Assembly (NCBI GenBank): GCA_014607495.2
Contig: CP053175.1
Coordinates: 8,940,770-9,004,769, forward strand
Origin: Carposina sasakii
Taxonomy: Eukaryota > Arthropoda > Insecta > Lepidoptera > Carposinidae
DNA: 64,000 nt
Direction of reading: 5' to 3'
Part shown: positions 1 to 9,718 of the stretch, piece after piece
Position numbering within the stretch: the stretch's first letter is position 1
Layout of the letters: the number at the start of each line of letters is the position of its first letter
The notes under the pieces: generated by a model
What the model saw: only the letters and a program-made list of their open reading frames with translations
The model's database searches: none
What the model was told of the DNA's origin: nothing
Translations under genes and position numbers: made by a program

Positions 1-119
1 ATTTCTAAACTAATATGTAGGTATTAACATTTATTTTTTTATGTTGATTGAGGGTATAAAAATGATTTGCAATACATTGGTTTTAGTTGTTAGTTAGTTG
101 GTTCGGTAGATAGAACTAA

Positions 120-332
120 CATGGAAAACTAATCCTGATGATGCCACGGGTGTTGGCGAAACATATGTCGATTAAAATTTTAATTGGTTTTCGGATTAGC
201 AGCTATGTATTTATGGTTGCATGCTAGGTGCTTGGATCTGGCTTCTCGTTGCGACTGTAGTGTCTTGTGTTCGTGATCATGAGTAGGCAGATCCGAGGGT
301 CAGCGGAGGGTATAGGGCCCGGTGGTGGGCGA
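120..332 (+). repeat. Penelope-like element terminal repeat, copy A
   Basis: This stretch matches, in opposite orientation, the sequence at 29600-29870. Shared blocks include a hammerhead-like core, GCATGCTAGGTGC, CAGATCCGAGGGTCAG and GGGCCCGGTGGTGGGCG. The other copy lies just downstream of a Penelope-type reverse transcriptase and GIY-YIG endonuclease on the minus strand, so this is read as the terminal repeat (pLTR) of the same family. The outer boundary is uncertain because homology fades upstream of about 120. Confidence 0.6.
130..174 (+). ncRNA. Hammerhead-like self-cleaving ribozyme motif of a Penelope element
   Basis: The parts are in hammerhead order: stem I strand TAATC (130-134), core CTGATGA (135-141), a 4-bp stem II GCCA/TGGC (143-146 with 154-157), GAAA (158-161), a very short stem III (ACATATGT, 161-168), cleavage-site C at 169, and the closing stem I strand GATTA (170-174). 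One extra T (142) sits between the core and stem II. Hammerhead motifs in Penelope terminal repeats are established in the literature. Activity of this copy is not known. Confidence 0.6.
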
Positions 333-344
333 TCCCTCAATAGA

Positions 345-400
345 GATTTGAACTTCCGAATAGTGACGCCTGATACAATTCAATATTTGACAAAACAATC
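345..400 (-). pseudogene. Penelope reverse transcriptase fragment, inverted
   Basis: On the minus strand this short piece encodes residues matching GVTIRKFK, the same segment found in the Penelope reverse transcriptase at 39240-39300; the nucleotide match includes TTTGAACTTCCGAAT. A stop codon interrupts it. It lies head-on to the terminal repeat at 120-332, an inverted partial-copy arrangement often seen in Penelope elements. Confidence 0.5.
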
Positions 401-445
401 ATTCATCGGCCTCTAGCTTGCTTTTGTAATGATCTTATTTGCCAG

Positions 446-1198
446 TGTTTTGAACCCAAAACCTATAAGTTTCATGAAATGATTATTTCTGTGCCAGTGA
501 CAACCGAAGACGACCTGCCTTTTCGTGAAAGTGTTGCATTGTCCGAAAATGTTGCAGAAGAAATAATAGTTGCTGTGAGTCCGACAAACAAAGATGTTTC
601 TTTGGAACGTGAACATGTGGTGGATATATTATCTGAAGAAAATATGGCAGCTACTATTATTGTTCCTTCGTCTACAATGGATCAAGATCTGTTGTTGTGT
701 GATCAAAAAATGGACATATCAGATGAAAATGTGGCTGAGGAAGTTATCATTTCAGTAGAATCTGAATTAATAAAGGACAATCAAAACATTCTTCTAATGG
801 ATATCACTAGTTATGAACCTCACAAAGAAAGTTATTTAACGAACAAAAATGATGGTAATGACATTTTTGTAAACTGCAAAACTACTACTCAACTGGTTGG
901 TGAGTCTTCTGCCTTAAACTATAATGATAAAAACAAAGAAAATATAAATATTTTAGACCGTAATTTAAACGTGCCGCAACCTTCCACTTCTAAAGTGAAA
1001 ACTAAACTTAAACTATCGCAAAGTAGATCTTTAAAAACCGTAGTTAGCCGTCAAATGACTTGTGCGAGTTGTAATGCCAGTATGCGTATGTATGAAGCAT
1101 CAAAATGTATGTCTTGTGAAAAGCATTATTGTCATTCATGCCATGGTGACTCCAATGTGGATTTCTTTATTTGTCCAAAATGTTTCAGTTGTCTTTAA
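446..1198 (+). CDS. Terminal exon of an unknown protein with a Cys-rich C terminus
   Basis: The frame is open from before 446 to a stop at 1196-1198. The first internal ATG is at 479, giving 239 codons. A good splice acceptor (TTATTTGCCAG, ending 445) precedes the frame and the codons after it are open, so I take this as a 3' terminal exon rather than a single-exon gene; no upstream exon is identified. The middle is acidic and Ser/Asn-rich without a recognisable fold. The last 45 residues carry paired cysteines (CASC, CMSC, a Cys/His cluster around HYCHSCH, then CPKC and CSCL), resembling a zinc-binding cross-brace. I do not recognise the family. It lies beside a Penelope remnant and short inverted-repeat elements, so it may be the C terminus of a transposon protein. 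Function unknown. Confidence 0.45.
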   Translation, partial: CFEPKTYKFHEMIISVPVTTEDDLPFRESVALSENVAEEIIVAVSPTNKDVSLEREHVVDILSEENMAATIIVPSSTMDQDLLLCDQKMDISDENVAEEVIISVESELIKDNQNILLMDITSYEPHKESYLTNKNDGNDIFVNCKTTTQLVGESSALNYNDKNKENINILDRNLNVPQPSTSKVKTKLKLSQSRSLKTVVSRQMTCASCNASMRMYEASKCMSCEKHYCHSCHGDSNVDFFICPKCFSCL

Positions 1199-1405
1199 TT
1201 ATTTTAAACAGTTTTTAGTGTTAAGCTTATGAATATTTTTTTTATACTGTTGTTGAGTATTTTTAATATGTTTTCAGAGTTTTAAAAAGACTGGAACAGA
1301 GCTTGACGAAATGGCTATATTAATATTTATTGATGTTGATAAATTCTTATCAAAAACAGATTTTCGACTGTGTTTGGCCAATAATTTGTCCTGGCCTTGG
1401 CAAGA

Positions 1406-1617
1406 AACTCATTTTATAATGAGCCCAAAATGTTTCAATTGTGGGTGGGACACAAATTCAATAACATCAAAGATAGAATTTCATTTCATATCATCTTTGA
1501 ATTGTGAAGCCATACATATGCTGCTTAACAACATATATGTTTGGTGTCCTATTGTGAATCATGTGTATTTGATCATTACCCTAAAGATGAATGCGAATTT
1601 TGTAACTTGTAATTTAT
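1406..1617 (+). pseudogene. Possible decayed relative of the preceding Cys-rich exon
   Basis: The run CCCAAAATGTTTCAATTGTG near 1424 resembles the end of the previous exon (CCAAAATGTTTCAGTTGTC near 1177). In a second frame the sequence before the stop at 1615 gives YCESC, then DECEFC, again paired cysteines. Frames differ between the two parts. This could be a degenerate duplicate of the terminal exon or chance; I favour a remnant, weakly. Confidence 0.2.
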
Positions 1618-1629
1618 GATATAACCTAC

Positions 1630-1799
1630 TATAGTTTGACCGCTAGTGCCGTACCGCGCCCTAGGAATGTGAGCGGCACGGGAGGGTGAAATATCACATG
1701 AAATGATCTGTCTAATCCATAGCACTATAGACGTGATACACCCCCTCCCGTGCCGCTCACATACCTAGGGCGCGGTACCGCGCTAGTGGTCAAACTATA
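1630..1799. mobile_element. Short inverted-repeat element (MITE), 170 bp
   Basis: Two arms of about 60 bp form an imperfect inverted repeat: TATAGTTTGACCGCTAG at the left and its complement at the right, continuing through CCGCGCCCTAGG and GTGAGCGGCACGGGAGGG. No coding capacity. The ends abut TA dinucleotides, which would suit a Tc1/mariner-type MITE, but the family is not established. Confidence 0.7.
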
Positions 1800-2046
1800 A
1801 TTCGACTTCCACCTATAGCCTCTGAATATGAAATTCAAAATATCCATAAAACCGTTGCAAAATCGGATCATATTAACCAATATAATATTTTGAAATGCCC
1901 AAAAAATTATTTCGATTGCCGATCGAGTCAGAGACTCAAAAGGCTAGGTTATATTTTGTAAATTTTTCAATTACCAGTGTTTTTTCATAAAAAAATTTAT
2001 TGAATGATTGTTAAGTGTAAGTACCTACTTGAAAATATATTTTGGG

Positions 2047-2204
2047 GCTGCTCAGACCATCAAACAGAAAACCTTCGAAATCGCGAAAAAAAATTATGTT
2101 TCTTATATTTGTATCATATATTTTTATAAATCATTAGGTACCTACATGCTTTTCACGTTTTTTTTCTCTTAGTGAAAGATTTTTAGTTTGATGTTCTGAG
2201 CATC
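2047..2204. mobile_element. Probable small MITE with imperfect inverted ends
   Basis: GCTGCTCAGACCATCAAAC at the left matches the complement of the right end (GATGCTCAGAACATCAAAC read inward) at 17 of 19 positions. The interior is AT-rich and non-coding. No clear target duplication is seen, so the assignment is tentative. Confidence 0.4.
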
Positions 2205-3000
2205 TTCATGAGAGGTAATAGGTAAAGCTTACAATGTTTGTTATATTCTTATTTTTTATACCTGTTACGGTGCCATGTAAGCCCAACCTTATAGTTCCTA
2301 CTTTGTAACCAAATTTCCTTAGATATGTAACTGTCCCATGAGGATCTGACTAATTTCTTTTGGTTTTTCTGTAAGTTTTAAGAAATTAAGAAAATTGTAT
2401 CTCATGCAAAGCTTTATTATTGATTATAATTGTAATGTTTCATAATTTTAAGTATAAAAGTTGTCTGTTATCAAAGAAAACTTAAAGTTTTGATTCGTTT
2501 TTGTCCTAAGAGTAACGAAATGGAACAAAAATAATGAATAGTTTTCATAAAAAGCATATTTTAGAGAAAAGATTTGCGTTTTTAGAAAGGTTTTAAGTTT
2601 ATAATTGAGATTTATATGCCAAATAAATGCTCATATTTGAATTTTTGATGTATTTTTTATTAGTGTTTAATAGTAACGAAATAGGAACTTTTAATCCGTC
2701 CCGTATTTTGTTTTTTAAGTTTTCAATATGTTTAATTAAAGATACAAAGTATCTCAATTGAAAATAAGAAACAAGGAAAGCTTTAAATTACAATATTATA
2801 GATTTGGATACAGTGAAAGATAAAGTTTATTTTTTAACCAGTCCGAGAAATTTTTCACAATTATTTTGAGATTTGCTCTTATAATAATATTAATGTAGTG
2901 ATGGTGATGATGATAGTGATTGGGATTTTCAATAATAACATAAGTTGTAAAATCGCGATGGCGCATGGTGGCACAAACTTATTATTTTTGAAGCTATCTA
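2205..3000. other. No gene seen
   Basis: AT-rich sequence with scattered short open frames only. I see no splice-supported exon, no inverted-repeat element and no RNA gene here. Confidence 0.5.
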
Positions 3001-3232
3001 TATCTTCTATCTATTCTATAGGTACATATAATAAAATTGTAACGGATCGATGTTTGTGCACGCTAATCTCAGAAACGGCTGGACCGATTTCGATGCAGTT
3101 TTCGGGAATATATTGTGACAGGTCCCACTTAACATATAGGCTATAACACTATAACATATATTTTATCCCGCATAATTTCGACATTTTGTTTTTGCTGCAA
3201 TCCACGCGGACGGAGTCGCGGGCGTCCTCTAG
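3001..3232 (+). mobile_element. Helitron 3' end fragment (Lepidoptera-type, non-autonomous)
   Basis: The right end reads CCACGCGGACGGAGTCGCGG, then ...CTAG followed by T, the CTRR terminus of a Helitron. Blocks such as CTGGACCGATTTCGATGCAG and CACTTAACATATAGGCTA are shared with the copies at 14671-15466 and 36121-37560. The 127-bp internal repeats of those copies are missing, so this is a short or internally deleted member. The left boundary is approximate. Confidence 0.65.
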
Positions 3233-3439
3233 TCTTGAATGAACGTGGCCGCGTTGAATCTAGTCTCGCTTAGGGAGTGTTTAGAAAAACGATATTTTTT
3301 GTTGATAGACAAATTCAGGAATGAATCGCGTTTAGCGTTATTTTAATTAAGTTTCCACTTCTACTTCAAGCGCATCAAGGCGCGGCGGGGCGCCGGGGCG
3401 GCACCGCCCCTGCCCCTCCTACGCCCGCTGCCTTTCCTC
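3233..3439. other. No gene seen; local GC-rich patch
   Basis: A GC-rich stretch (about 3370-3430) stands out against the AT-rich surroundings but shows no coding or RNA structure that I can support. Confidence 0.4.
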
Positions 3440-3958
3440 TAGTGTTGTTGCCAGTTGTTGCAATAGCGATAATTTCGCTATCGATAGTTGAAACCTTGAA
3501 AAACGGACAATAGCACGAATATTTTATAGAAAATATCGGCCTGCTACAATACTATCGATAGTAGAAATCAAGCGATATTATTGAATTATGTCGATACTAT
3601 GAATCTATCGATACTATAGTATATGTATGTAGGAACTTCAATAGTATCGATAAAATCGATGGTATTACGTAAAAAATGTCGATACTATCGAATTACCTAT
3701 GATATCGACGATAGTTTTGTGCTGATACTATCGATAGTATCGCAACAATCGATATTGTTTATGCTGATACTATTGATATTATCCATACTGATCTATTATT
3801 ACAATATTATCCATATTGATCTTAAAGAATAATATTACATATTTTCATCAATCGATACCATCGATAGGACTATCGATAGTATAACTGAGACTTTTCAAGG
3901 CCATGATAGTATCACGATACTATCGATAGTGTAGTGTATCGCTATCGCAACAACACTA
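3440..3958. repeat. Fold-back element packed with TATCGATA palindromes
   Basis: The ends are inverted copies: TAGTGTTGTTGCC at the left, and GCAACAACACTA preceded by TATCGCTATC at the right; GCGATA follows inside the left end. Between them lie seven perfect TATCGATA octamers (3479, 3553, 3606, 3645, 3729, 3871, 3921) and many ATCGAT or CGATA variants. TATCGATA and CGATA are known binding motifs of the Drosophila factors DREF and BEAF-32; whether they act here is not known. Confidence 0.65.
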
Positions 3959-4271
3959 CTTCCCTCCTCATCTCACTCATTCTGTCTTTCTTTTACTTCC
4001 TTCGTACTTTTTCGGTTATAGATAGGAGTTAAGTGACCAGTATTACAGATATGATAATCCAGTATGCAACCATAGAACTCTATTTAGAGCAAATTGGATA
4101 AATAAATGCGCCAATTTCTATGGACGTATTACCTTCTTTGGCTAATTATAGAACCGCCGATTGGTGAGCCCGAAGCGTTCTATGGTCTTCTATACAACAA
4201 ACTATTGTTAGTTGGATAAGTATCATGCTAAAAATTGAATGGCAAGTTTATTTTTTATTTATTTTTGTTTG
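3959..4271. other. No gene seen
   Basis: Non-coding sequence between the fold-back element and a dispersed repeat. No inverted repeats or supported exons were found. Confidence 0.4.
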
Positions 4272-4331
4272 GTTTATCCCGAAGGAAAGGCAAGGGGAAC
4301 TAAGCCCATACAGCCATTGTCTTTAGTAAAT
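4272..4331 (+). repeat. Dispersed repeat shared with 44307-44372
   Basis: The block CCGAAGGAAAGGCAAGGGGA followed by ACTAA(G/A)CCCATACAGCC recurs near 44311 in the same orientation. It is non-coding. Two copies 40 kb apart in unrelated flanks indicate a dispersed element fragment; the family is not identified. Confidence 0.5.
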
Positions 4332-4379
4332 GATTGCAAGTTTATGTTAAACATCTTGTTTATGTTTATTATAGGTAAA

Positions 4380-4939
4380 CAGTGGCGTAGCTACCTAGGG
4401 GCTAGGCGGGGCAGTGCGCCGGGGCCCTCAAGCTCAGGGGGCCCTCGAATCCTTACCGTGAATTCCTGGGTAGAACTTGAATTTTCAAAAAGTAATATAC
4501 ATTTTACTTGAATTATGTGGTAAGTACGAGAAAAAATTTCGCGCTCGCTCATCTATTATGCTTCTTTCAGTTTTCAATTATGGGGCTCGTAAACTCTAAA
4601 AGTTCTTGGTAATGTCTATCCGATTGTAACCTATCTCATGTTTTATTTAGCAATGGTCAGAAATCCTCGGTAGAGCTTGAATTTTCAAGAAGTAATAAAC
4701 AAGTTACATGGTGAATACGAGAAAAAAAAATTGCGCTCACTACGCTCGCGCATGTATTATCTATCTATGCAGTCTTTCAATCACGGGACTCATAAATTTC
4801 AAAATTCTTAGTAATGTCTAGTCACGTGCAATAAAGAGAAGATAGTGAGAAAAAATTGCTCAAAATCAATAGTTGAGATAGCAATGGACCCCATTTTTTT
4901 ATTTGCCCCAGGGCCCCTAGTTACCTTGCTACGCCACTG
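4380..4939. mobile_element. Non-autonomous hAT element, 560 bp, with 8-bp target duplication
   Basis: The ends are inverted (CAGTGGCGTAGCTACCTAGG at the left; CTACGCCACTG closing the right). The perfect 8-bp duplication TAGGTAAA lies at 4372-4379 and 4940-4947, the length expected for hAT transposons. The interior has no transposase. An internal near-duplication around GGTAGA(A/G)CTTGAATTTTCAA (near 4469 and 4670) suggests the element grew by tandem duplication. Confidence 0.85.
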
Positions 4940-5013
4940 TAGGTAAAGCATTTGTTTAGTCAGCCTTTCCCAAAGTGGCGATAACACCCCCTTATGGGCG
5001 CTGCAGGCCTTAA

Positions 5014-7459
5014 CCCTTTACCGCATTGTGGGTCATATTTAGACCAAACCATAATTTCTGAAATATTTTCCTATAGAATATCTTTTTTGTCGTTTTGTGC
5101 ATGACGTACCAAATAAGTAACATTGACGTTCCATATTATTCAGAACAGCGTCATCTAGCGATATATTTTATGAACAAAATCGGTCACAAAACTACAGCAA
5201 CAGGTTGCGACCAGTAAAACGCGCATTCCCAGTTTTTTTAATTGTGAAATAAATATAAAACTACGTGTTACTGTTATCAAATAAATAAAATAGTAAGAAA
5301 CAAAATCTAGAGATTAGTGTAAGGTAAGGATTTATCACTTTATATATAAAATAATAAAAGTTATTCATAGTTAATGGTATGGATCAAATTTGGAACAACA
5401 TGCAGAAATGTCTCGTTTTCTATCGTGTCTTTTACAATGATTGTTATTTACTTATATATAAATATTATTGCAGAAAACTTGCCGAAATAGACCCGCGTAG
5501 GTTTTATGGGGGTATCCATACGATAATCAATGATTTTCCGGACGACAGTTTGGACGAAGATCTATCAGATGACGAACATCGGAGAAATAGAGGCCGAAAG
5601 GCTCTACCACCTCGATATGTTCCAGAATCTGATGAATCGGAGTCTGAACCTGAAGATAATGTACCTTTATCTCAATTGCCCTCCACTTCAACGAGGGCTG
5701 TAAGGGCTGAAAAGCCTCGATGGAGAGACGGATTTTTAGAAAGGGATGAGTCTGAATTACTATTTACTGGAGATTCAACTTTGCACCCAGAGATCACGGC
5801 TTTAGAGACACCATTACAGATTATCAAATATTTGTTTACTGATGAAATTTTTGCACATATCTACCAACAAACCAATAAATATGCCATCGAAAAACGACCT
5901 GAAAAAATCAGTACTATTACTATAAAAGAATTGGAACAATTCGTTGGCATATGTCTTTATATGTCTATAATACAATTACCATCAACGAGATGCTATTGGA
6001 GCGAGAACTTAGGGCACCCCAAAGTCAGTACAATAATGTCCTGTAATCGGTTTGAAGAAATCAAACGTTTTATTCATTTTAACGATAATTCTACACAAAT
6101 ACCGAAAGGCCAGATAGGTTACAATCCGCTTCATAAAATTCAACCGTTTTTAGATCATATTAGACTGAGATTTCTGACAGTTCCTAAAGAAGAGTACATG
6201 GCAGTGGATGAACAAATAATACCCACTAAAAGCAGGTCATCTATGCGGCAATATAACCCAAAAAAACCTCATAAATGGGGGTACAAAAACTTTGTTCTTA
6301 GCGGCAGTTCTGGATTCAGCTACGATTTTGAGATTTATACTGGAGCTCAAGGTCCAATACAATCTGATATTGATTTGCCCAAGATTAGTACTTCCAGTGA
6401 TGTTGTCGTTCGACTTTCAAGAACAATACCAGAAGGTTACAACTACAAGTTATTCTTCGATAATTGGTACACGTCGCTACCACTTTTGACTTATCTAAAC
6501 GAAAAAGCAATATTGCCATTAGGCACAATAAAAGCTAACCGGATTCCAGGTTACAAGGTTCCAGCAGAAAAAGATTTAAAAAAAAGGGAAGAGGGGCAAC
6601 AGTTGAAAAACTAACCACTGTCGACAATACAGATGTTTCTATAGTAACCTGGTACGATAATAGGGTGGTGAATTTGGCTTCAACTTACGTCGGCAGTAAA
6701 CCATCATCTGAAGTTCGACGTTTCAATAAAAAAGAAAAAACGTACCAAAATATATCGTGTCCTAAATCCGTAATGATTTATAATAGGCATATGGGTGGAG
6801 TGGACTTATTGGATGCTCTTCTTGGCTATTACCGGATCCAGATAAGGTCAAAGAAGTTCTACCATCGGATATTTTTCCATATGATAGATATGGTGACAGT
6901 CAACGCCTGGTTACTATACAGACGAGCCTTAGATGATTCGGAACCATCACTGCCTTTAGCAGATTTTAAATGCGCAGTAGCTGAAGGTTTATGTCAAACT
7001 GGTAAACCATCTACGAGTGGCAAAAGAGGACGACCTTCTTATGACTTGGAGAATGCTATTGAAGCAAAAAAATCGAGAGGAGCGATTGCTGTTATGCCAT
7101 CCAGGGATGTTCGGCTAGATAAAATAGATCATTTTCCTATCTACACTACTAGACAGCGCTGTAAGGTACCAGAATGTATTGGTAGATCACACATTGAGTG
7201 TCAAAAATGCAAAGTGAGCCTTTGTCTAAATGACAAAAGAAATTGTTTTATGCTTTTTCATACAATATAATGTTAACAATATATTATTTTAATTTTGTTT
7301 TTATGCTCACTGGAACAAATATGTACCAAACAAAAAAGCCTTTTATTTTCATTATGTATTCAATAAACTCAAAAAAGGTGAAATATGTGTCTTTTAATTT
7401 TTTATTTTCTATAACATATATTTTTTTCGTTGAGAAAAAAAAAATCATGCGGTAAGGGG
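5014..7459 (+). mobile_element. piggyBac-family transposon, 2446 bp, TTAA-flanked
   Basis: TTAA lies at both sides (5010-5013 and 7460-7463). The terminal inverted repeats are about 13 bp: CCCTTTACCGCAT at the left and ATGCGGTAAGGGG at the right, one mismatch. Size is close to the classic 2.5-kb piggyBac. It encodes one transposase, broken by a frame change. It is inserted inside a small hAT element, so it is the younger of the two. Confidence 0.92.
5379..7270 (+). pseudogene. piggyBac transposase with one frame break
   Basis: Two frames together cover a typical piggyBac transposase: 5379-6614 and 6665-7270. The first holds the acidic N-terminal region and two catalytic aspartates, in AVDEQIIPTK (near 6205) and FFDNWYTSLPLL (near 6455). 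The second holds the third, in HMGGVDLLDALLGYY (near 6790), and ends in a Cys/His-rich domain (CKVPEC, HIECQKC, LC, C) as in piggyBac's DNA-binding tail. The frames part near a run of eight A at about 6580, so a single-base change accounts for the break, whether real decay or a consensus error. The first 25-30 codons look atypical and end just before a splice acceptor (TATTATTGCAG near 5474), so the true start may lie in an unannotated exon. Confidence 0.85.
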
Positions 7460-7583
7460 TTAAGGGGGGTGGTAAGAGACCCAGATAAAAAATTGGGGCG
7501 TTGTGTAGAGGCTTGGGGAGTTATAGCTAAAAATAATTTATTCTCAAATTGGGCAGTAGACAAAATAAGTTTGGGAACCCCTG

Positions 7584-8534
7584 ATTTTATATAATTATAT
7601 GAGTAGGATGCATACCTACTCATACAGTGGTTCGGACTTTGACCCTTTCTACGGATATGACAAAGATTGTCTGAAACAGAGAAGTAAATTGGGTTAATCA
7701 TGAAAGTGGAAATAGTAGGTATTTGATGTAAAATAAAACAAGTAGGCAAGTTAAAATAATGATTCGCTGTCAGAGCGGAGTGAAGACCAATCATTAATCT
7801 AAGACAAGTAAGTACCAACCTACATAGGTATCGAGGAAATTTAAATATTTTACTTAGAAATCAACAACGTTCAAAAGTGAACTATACCTACCTACCAGGT
7901 AGTATACCTTTATGATTATCCCCTATTTGACTTTCTGTTCCTATATCAGACAGACTTCGGCATATACTTACCCGAATCGCTTTACCTATACAATATCTAA
8001 CCAAATGATTTATTTGCCACTTCTAACAACAGTAAGAGAACAACCTATAAGGGATACTCGTCCTAAGGAGGGCTGGTGCAGTGCACTCCCACCCACGAAG
8101 ATTACATAGGCAATCTATATTTCTCTATATTTATAATTATCTTTCAATTCTACTATGTTTATAAAATAGTGTCTAGGCTTTCGTCTCAAGTAAGTTGTAA
8201 TCTTATCCATGGAGAAGCTTCTTCATGAATCTTATGTATCGAGTGGAGCGCTAGCGATTGCGCTCCAATGAAACGAAATTTGGTACGATTCCTAGTAGGT
8301 CTGTATTCAATGAGTGCAAAAGAGACATAGGCCGGCGCGTGAAACAGAAGATTTCGTATGAAAAATTAGCCTTATCTGGAGCGCGCTCACATTAATTCAT
8401 AGTGTTGAGCATATGCGGCCACTAGATGTCGCTTAGCCCGAGTTAGAACGCGATATGTCCAGCTGAAAACCAGCGCTGCAGGCCATCTGTTTTGGTCTGC
8501 AGCTGTATGCTGAGCTGGGTCCATTTCAGCATAA
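7584..8534. other. No gene seen; 3' part may be an old retroposon
   Basis: No supported coding exon. From about 8400 the sequence (AGCGCTGCAGGCCATCTG and beyond) appears to continue after the big transposon at 20008, where it ends in GCTGAATAAATAA and a TTTC-type tail. That suggests the 8535-20003 transposon landed in a small retroposon. The family is not identified. Confidence 0.35.
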
Positions 8535-9226
8535 TTCGCTACTTCGGGGAAGAAAGGGCGTAAAAGCCACTTTTGGCCAAAATGAGTTAATAATGCAACT
8601 TTGTTTAGTTTTCGACGCTCTATCGATCTGTATATTTAAAATTTCAATATTCCCAAAAAAATGGCTTTTACCCCCATGATTTTTTTCTCACCAAAACCAT
8701 TTTTATTAAAAAAAATTGACGTATATGACATTATTTAATTATTTCAAATTAATAAGGGCGTATCACCATAGTATGAAAGAATATTTGGTCGTAAATACAA
8801 TATTTATTACGTAATGACTTTTACGACATTTTTACTTGGCAATTTAAATATGATTTGGCTTTTACGCCCTTGCACAAAAATAAAAACTTGGAGTTACAGC
8901 ATTCAAATCGTAACAATAACAATTTCTTTAGTCTAAAAATCGGAGAGTAATCATGTCATTTATCGTTGTCTCTTATGCGTACGTTAAACAGTCTTACAAT
9001 GGAGTGAGATAGAAACATAATTTATTTAGCCAATAAAGCGCGCGCGCTGCCGACGACACACGCACAAACACAATCGCAACCTGCATGTACACGACTTACC
9101 ACAAGTGAAGTCCACGTGTCCAATCTTGTCAGTCTGTCAATCGCAGTTTCTTTACCGGATTGTTATTGTTTACGTTCCGTTTGAATATTAATACAGTGCG
9201 AATAAGTTACTTGTTTAATTAAAAAA

Positions 9227-9321
9227 ATGGATAATACGAAGCCGAAAGCCTTGGATTCCTTGCTAAAAAGAAGGAATATCGTTAATGCATTATTACAAAG
9301 CCGTCGTCGTTCATCACAAAG
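9227..9321 (+). CDS. Exon 1 of the unassigned transposase-like gene
   Basis: ATG at 9227 (in AAAAAAATGG) opens 31 codons plus two bases and ends at a consensus donor, CAAAG|GTAAGT (9321/9322). The peptide is short and basic with RRR and KRR clusters, possibly a nuclear targeting signal. Joined to an acceptor at 15971-15973, the AG left by exon 1 completes an Arg codon and the frame stays open through 32 further codons into the large frame. Exon assignment rests on splice consensus and phase only. Confidence 0.65.
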
Positions 9322-9424
9322 GTAAGTTTTAAGTAATAGTACAGTACCTATCTATTATTCTTGGCTCAAACTGTTTAGACGTGCTTACCTAATGTGATGT
9401 TTCTTTAGTTAGAGATATTCGTAG

Positions 9425-9659
9425 TGTAGCGCGCCACCTATCTGACAGCAAGCGCGTTCGCGAGCGGCCTGCTCGCGTAGTCCGTTGCCCCGCTCGCTAC
9501 CGCTAGGAGCTCTCTTGCAATTATGCTATATTTTACTTAATTTGTATGTATTGTTTGGTTCAGTCAATTTAATATAACTCCTACGTTAAAACCAGTGTTT
9601 CTTTTGCTGAAGAAGGTTCACGCCCATCCGAAACGAAGCATACCATCTCGCTTCCCACA
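9425..9659 (+). repeat. 5' LTR of Ty3 element; primer site follows
   Basis: Starts TGTAGCGCGCC and ends CTTCCCACA. Two bases downstream begins TGGCGCCCAACAGGGG (9662), a primer-binding site of the kind complementary to a tRNA 3' end; TGGCGCCC is typical of tRNA-Lys-type sites in insect gypsy elements and retroviruses, but I have not matched it to a tRNA. Confidence 0.9.
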
Positions 9660-9718
9660 AATGGCGCCCAACAGGGGAGGCGTGAAATTTTTTTTTCGGT
9701 AAATTTTCACTGTCTATC

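Larger units (their letters stand above)
4961..7583. mobile_element. hAT-like element interrupted by piggyBac
   Basis: The left part (4961-5013) starts CAGCCTTTCCCAAAGTGG and the right part (7460-7583) ends AAGTTTGGGAACCCCTG; these form an imperfect inverted pair close to the CAGGGGTTCCCAAACTT ends common among animal hAT elements. The only thing between the halves is the TTAA-flanked piggyBac at 5014-7459. Without it the host element is about 170-180 bp, a hAT MITE. No clean 8-bp duplication is visible. Confidence 0.6.
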
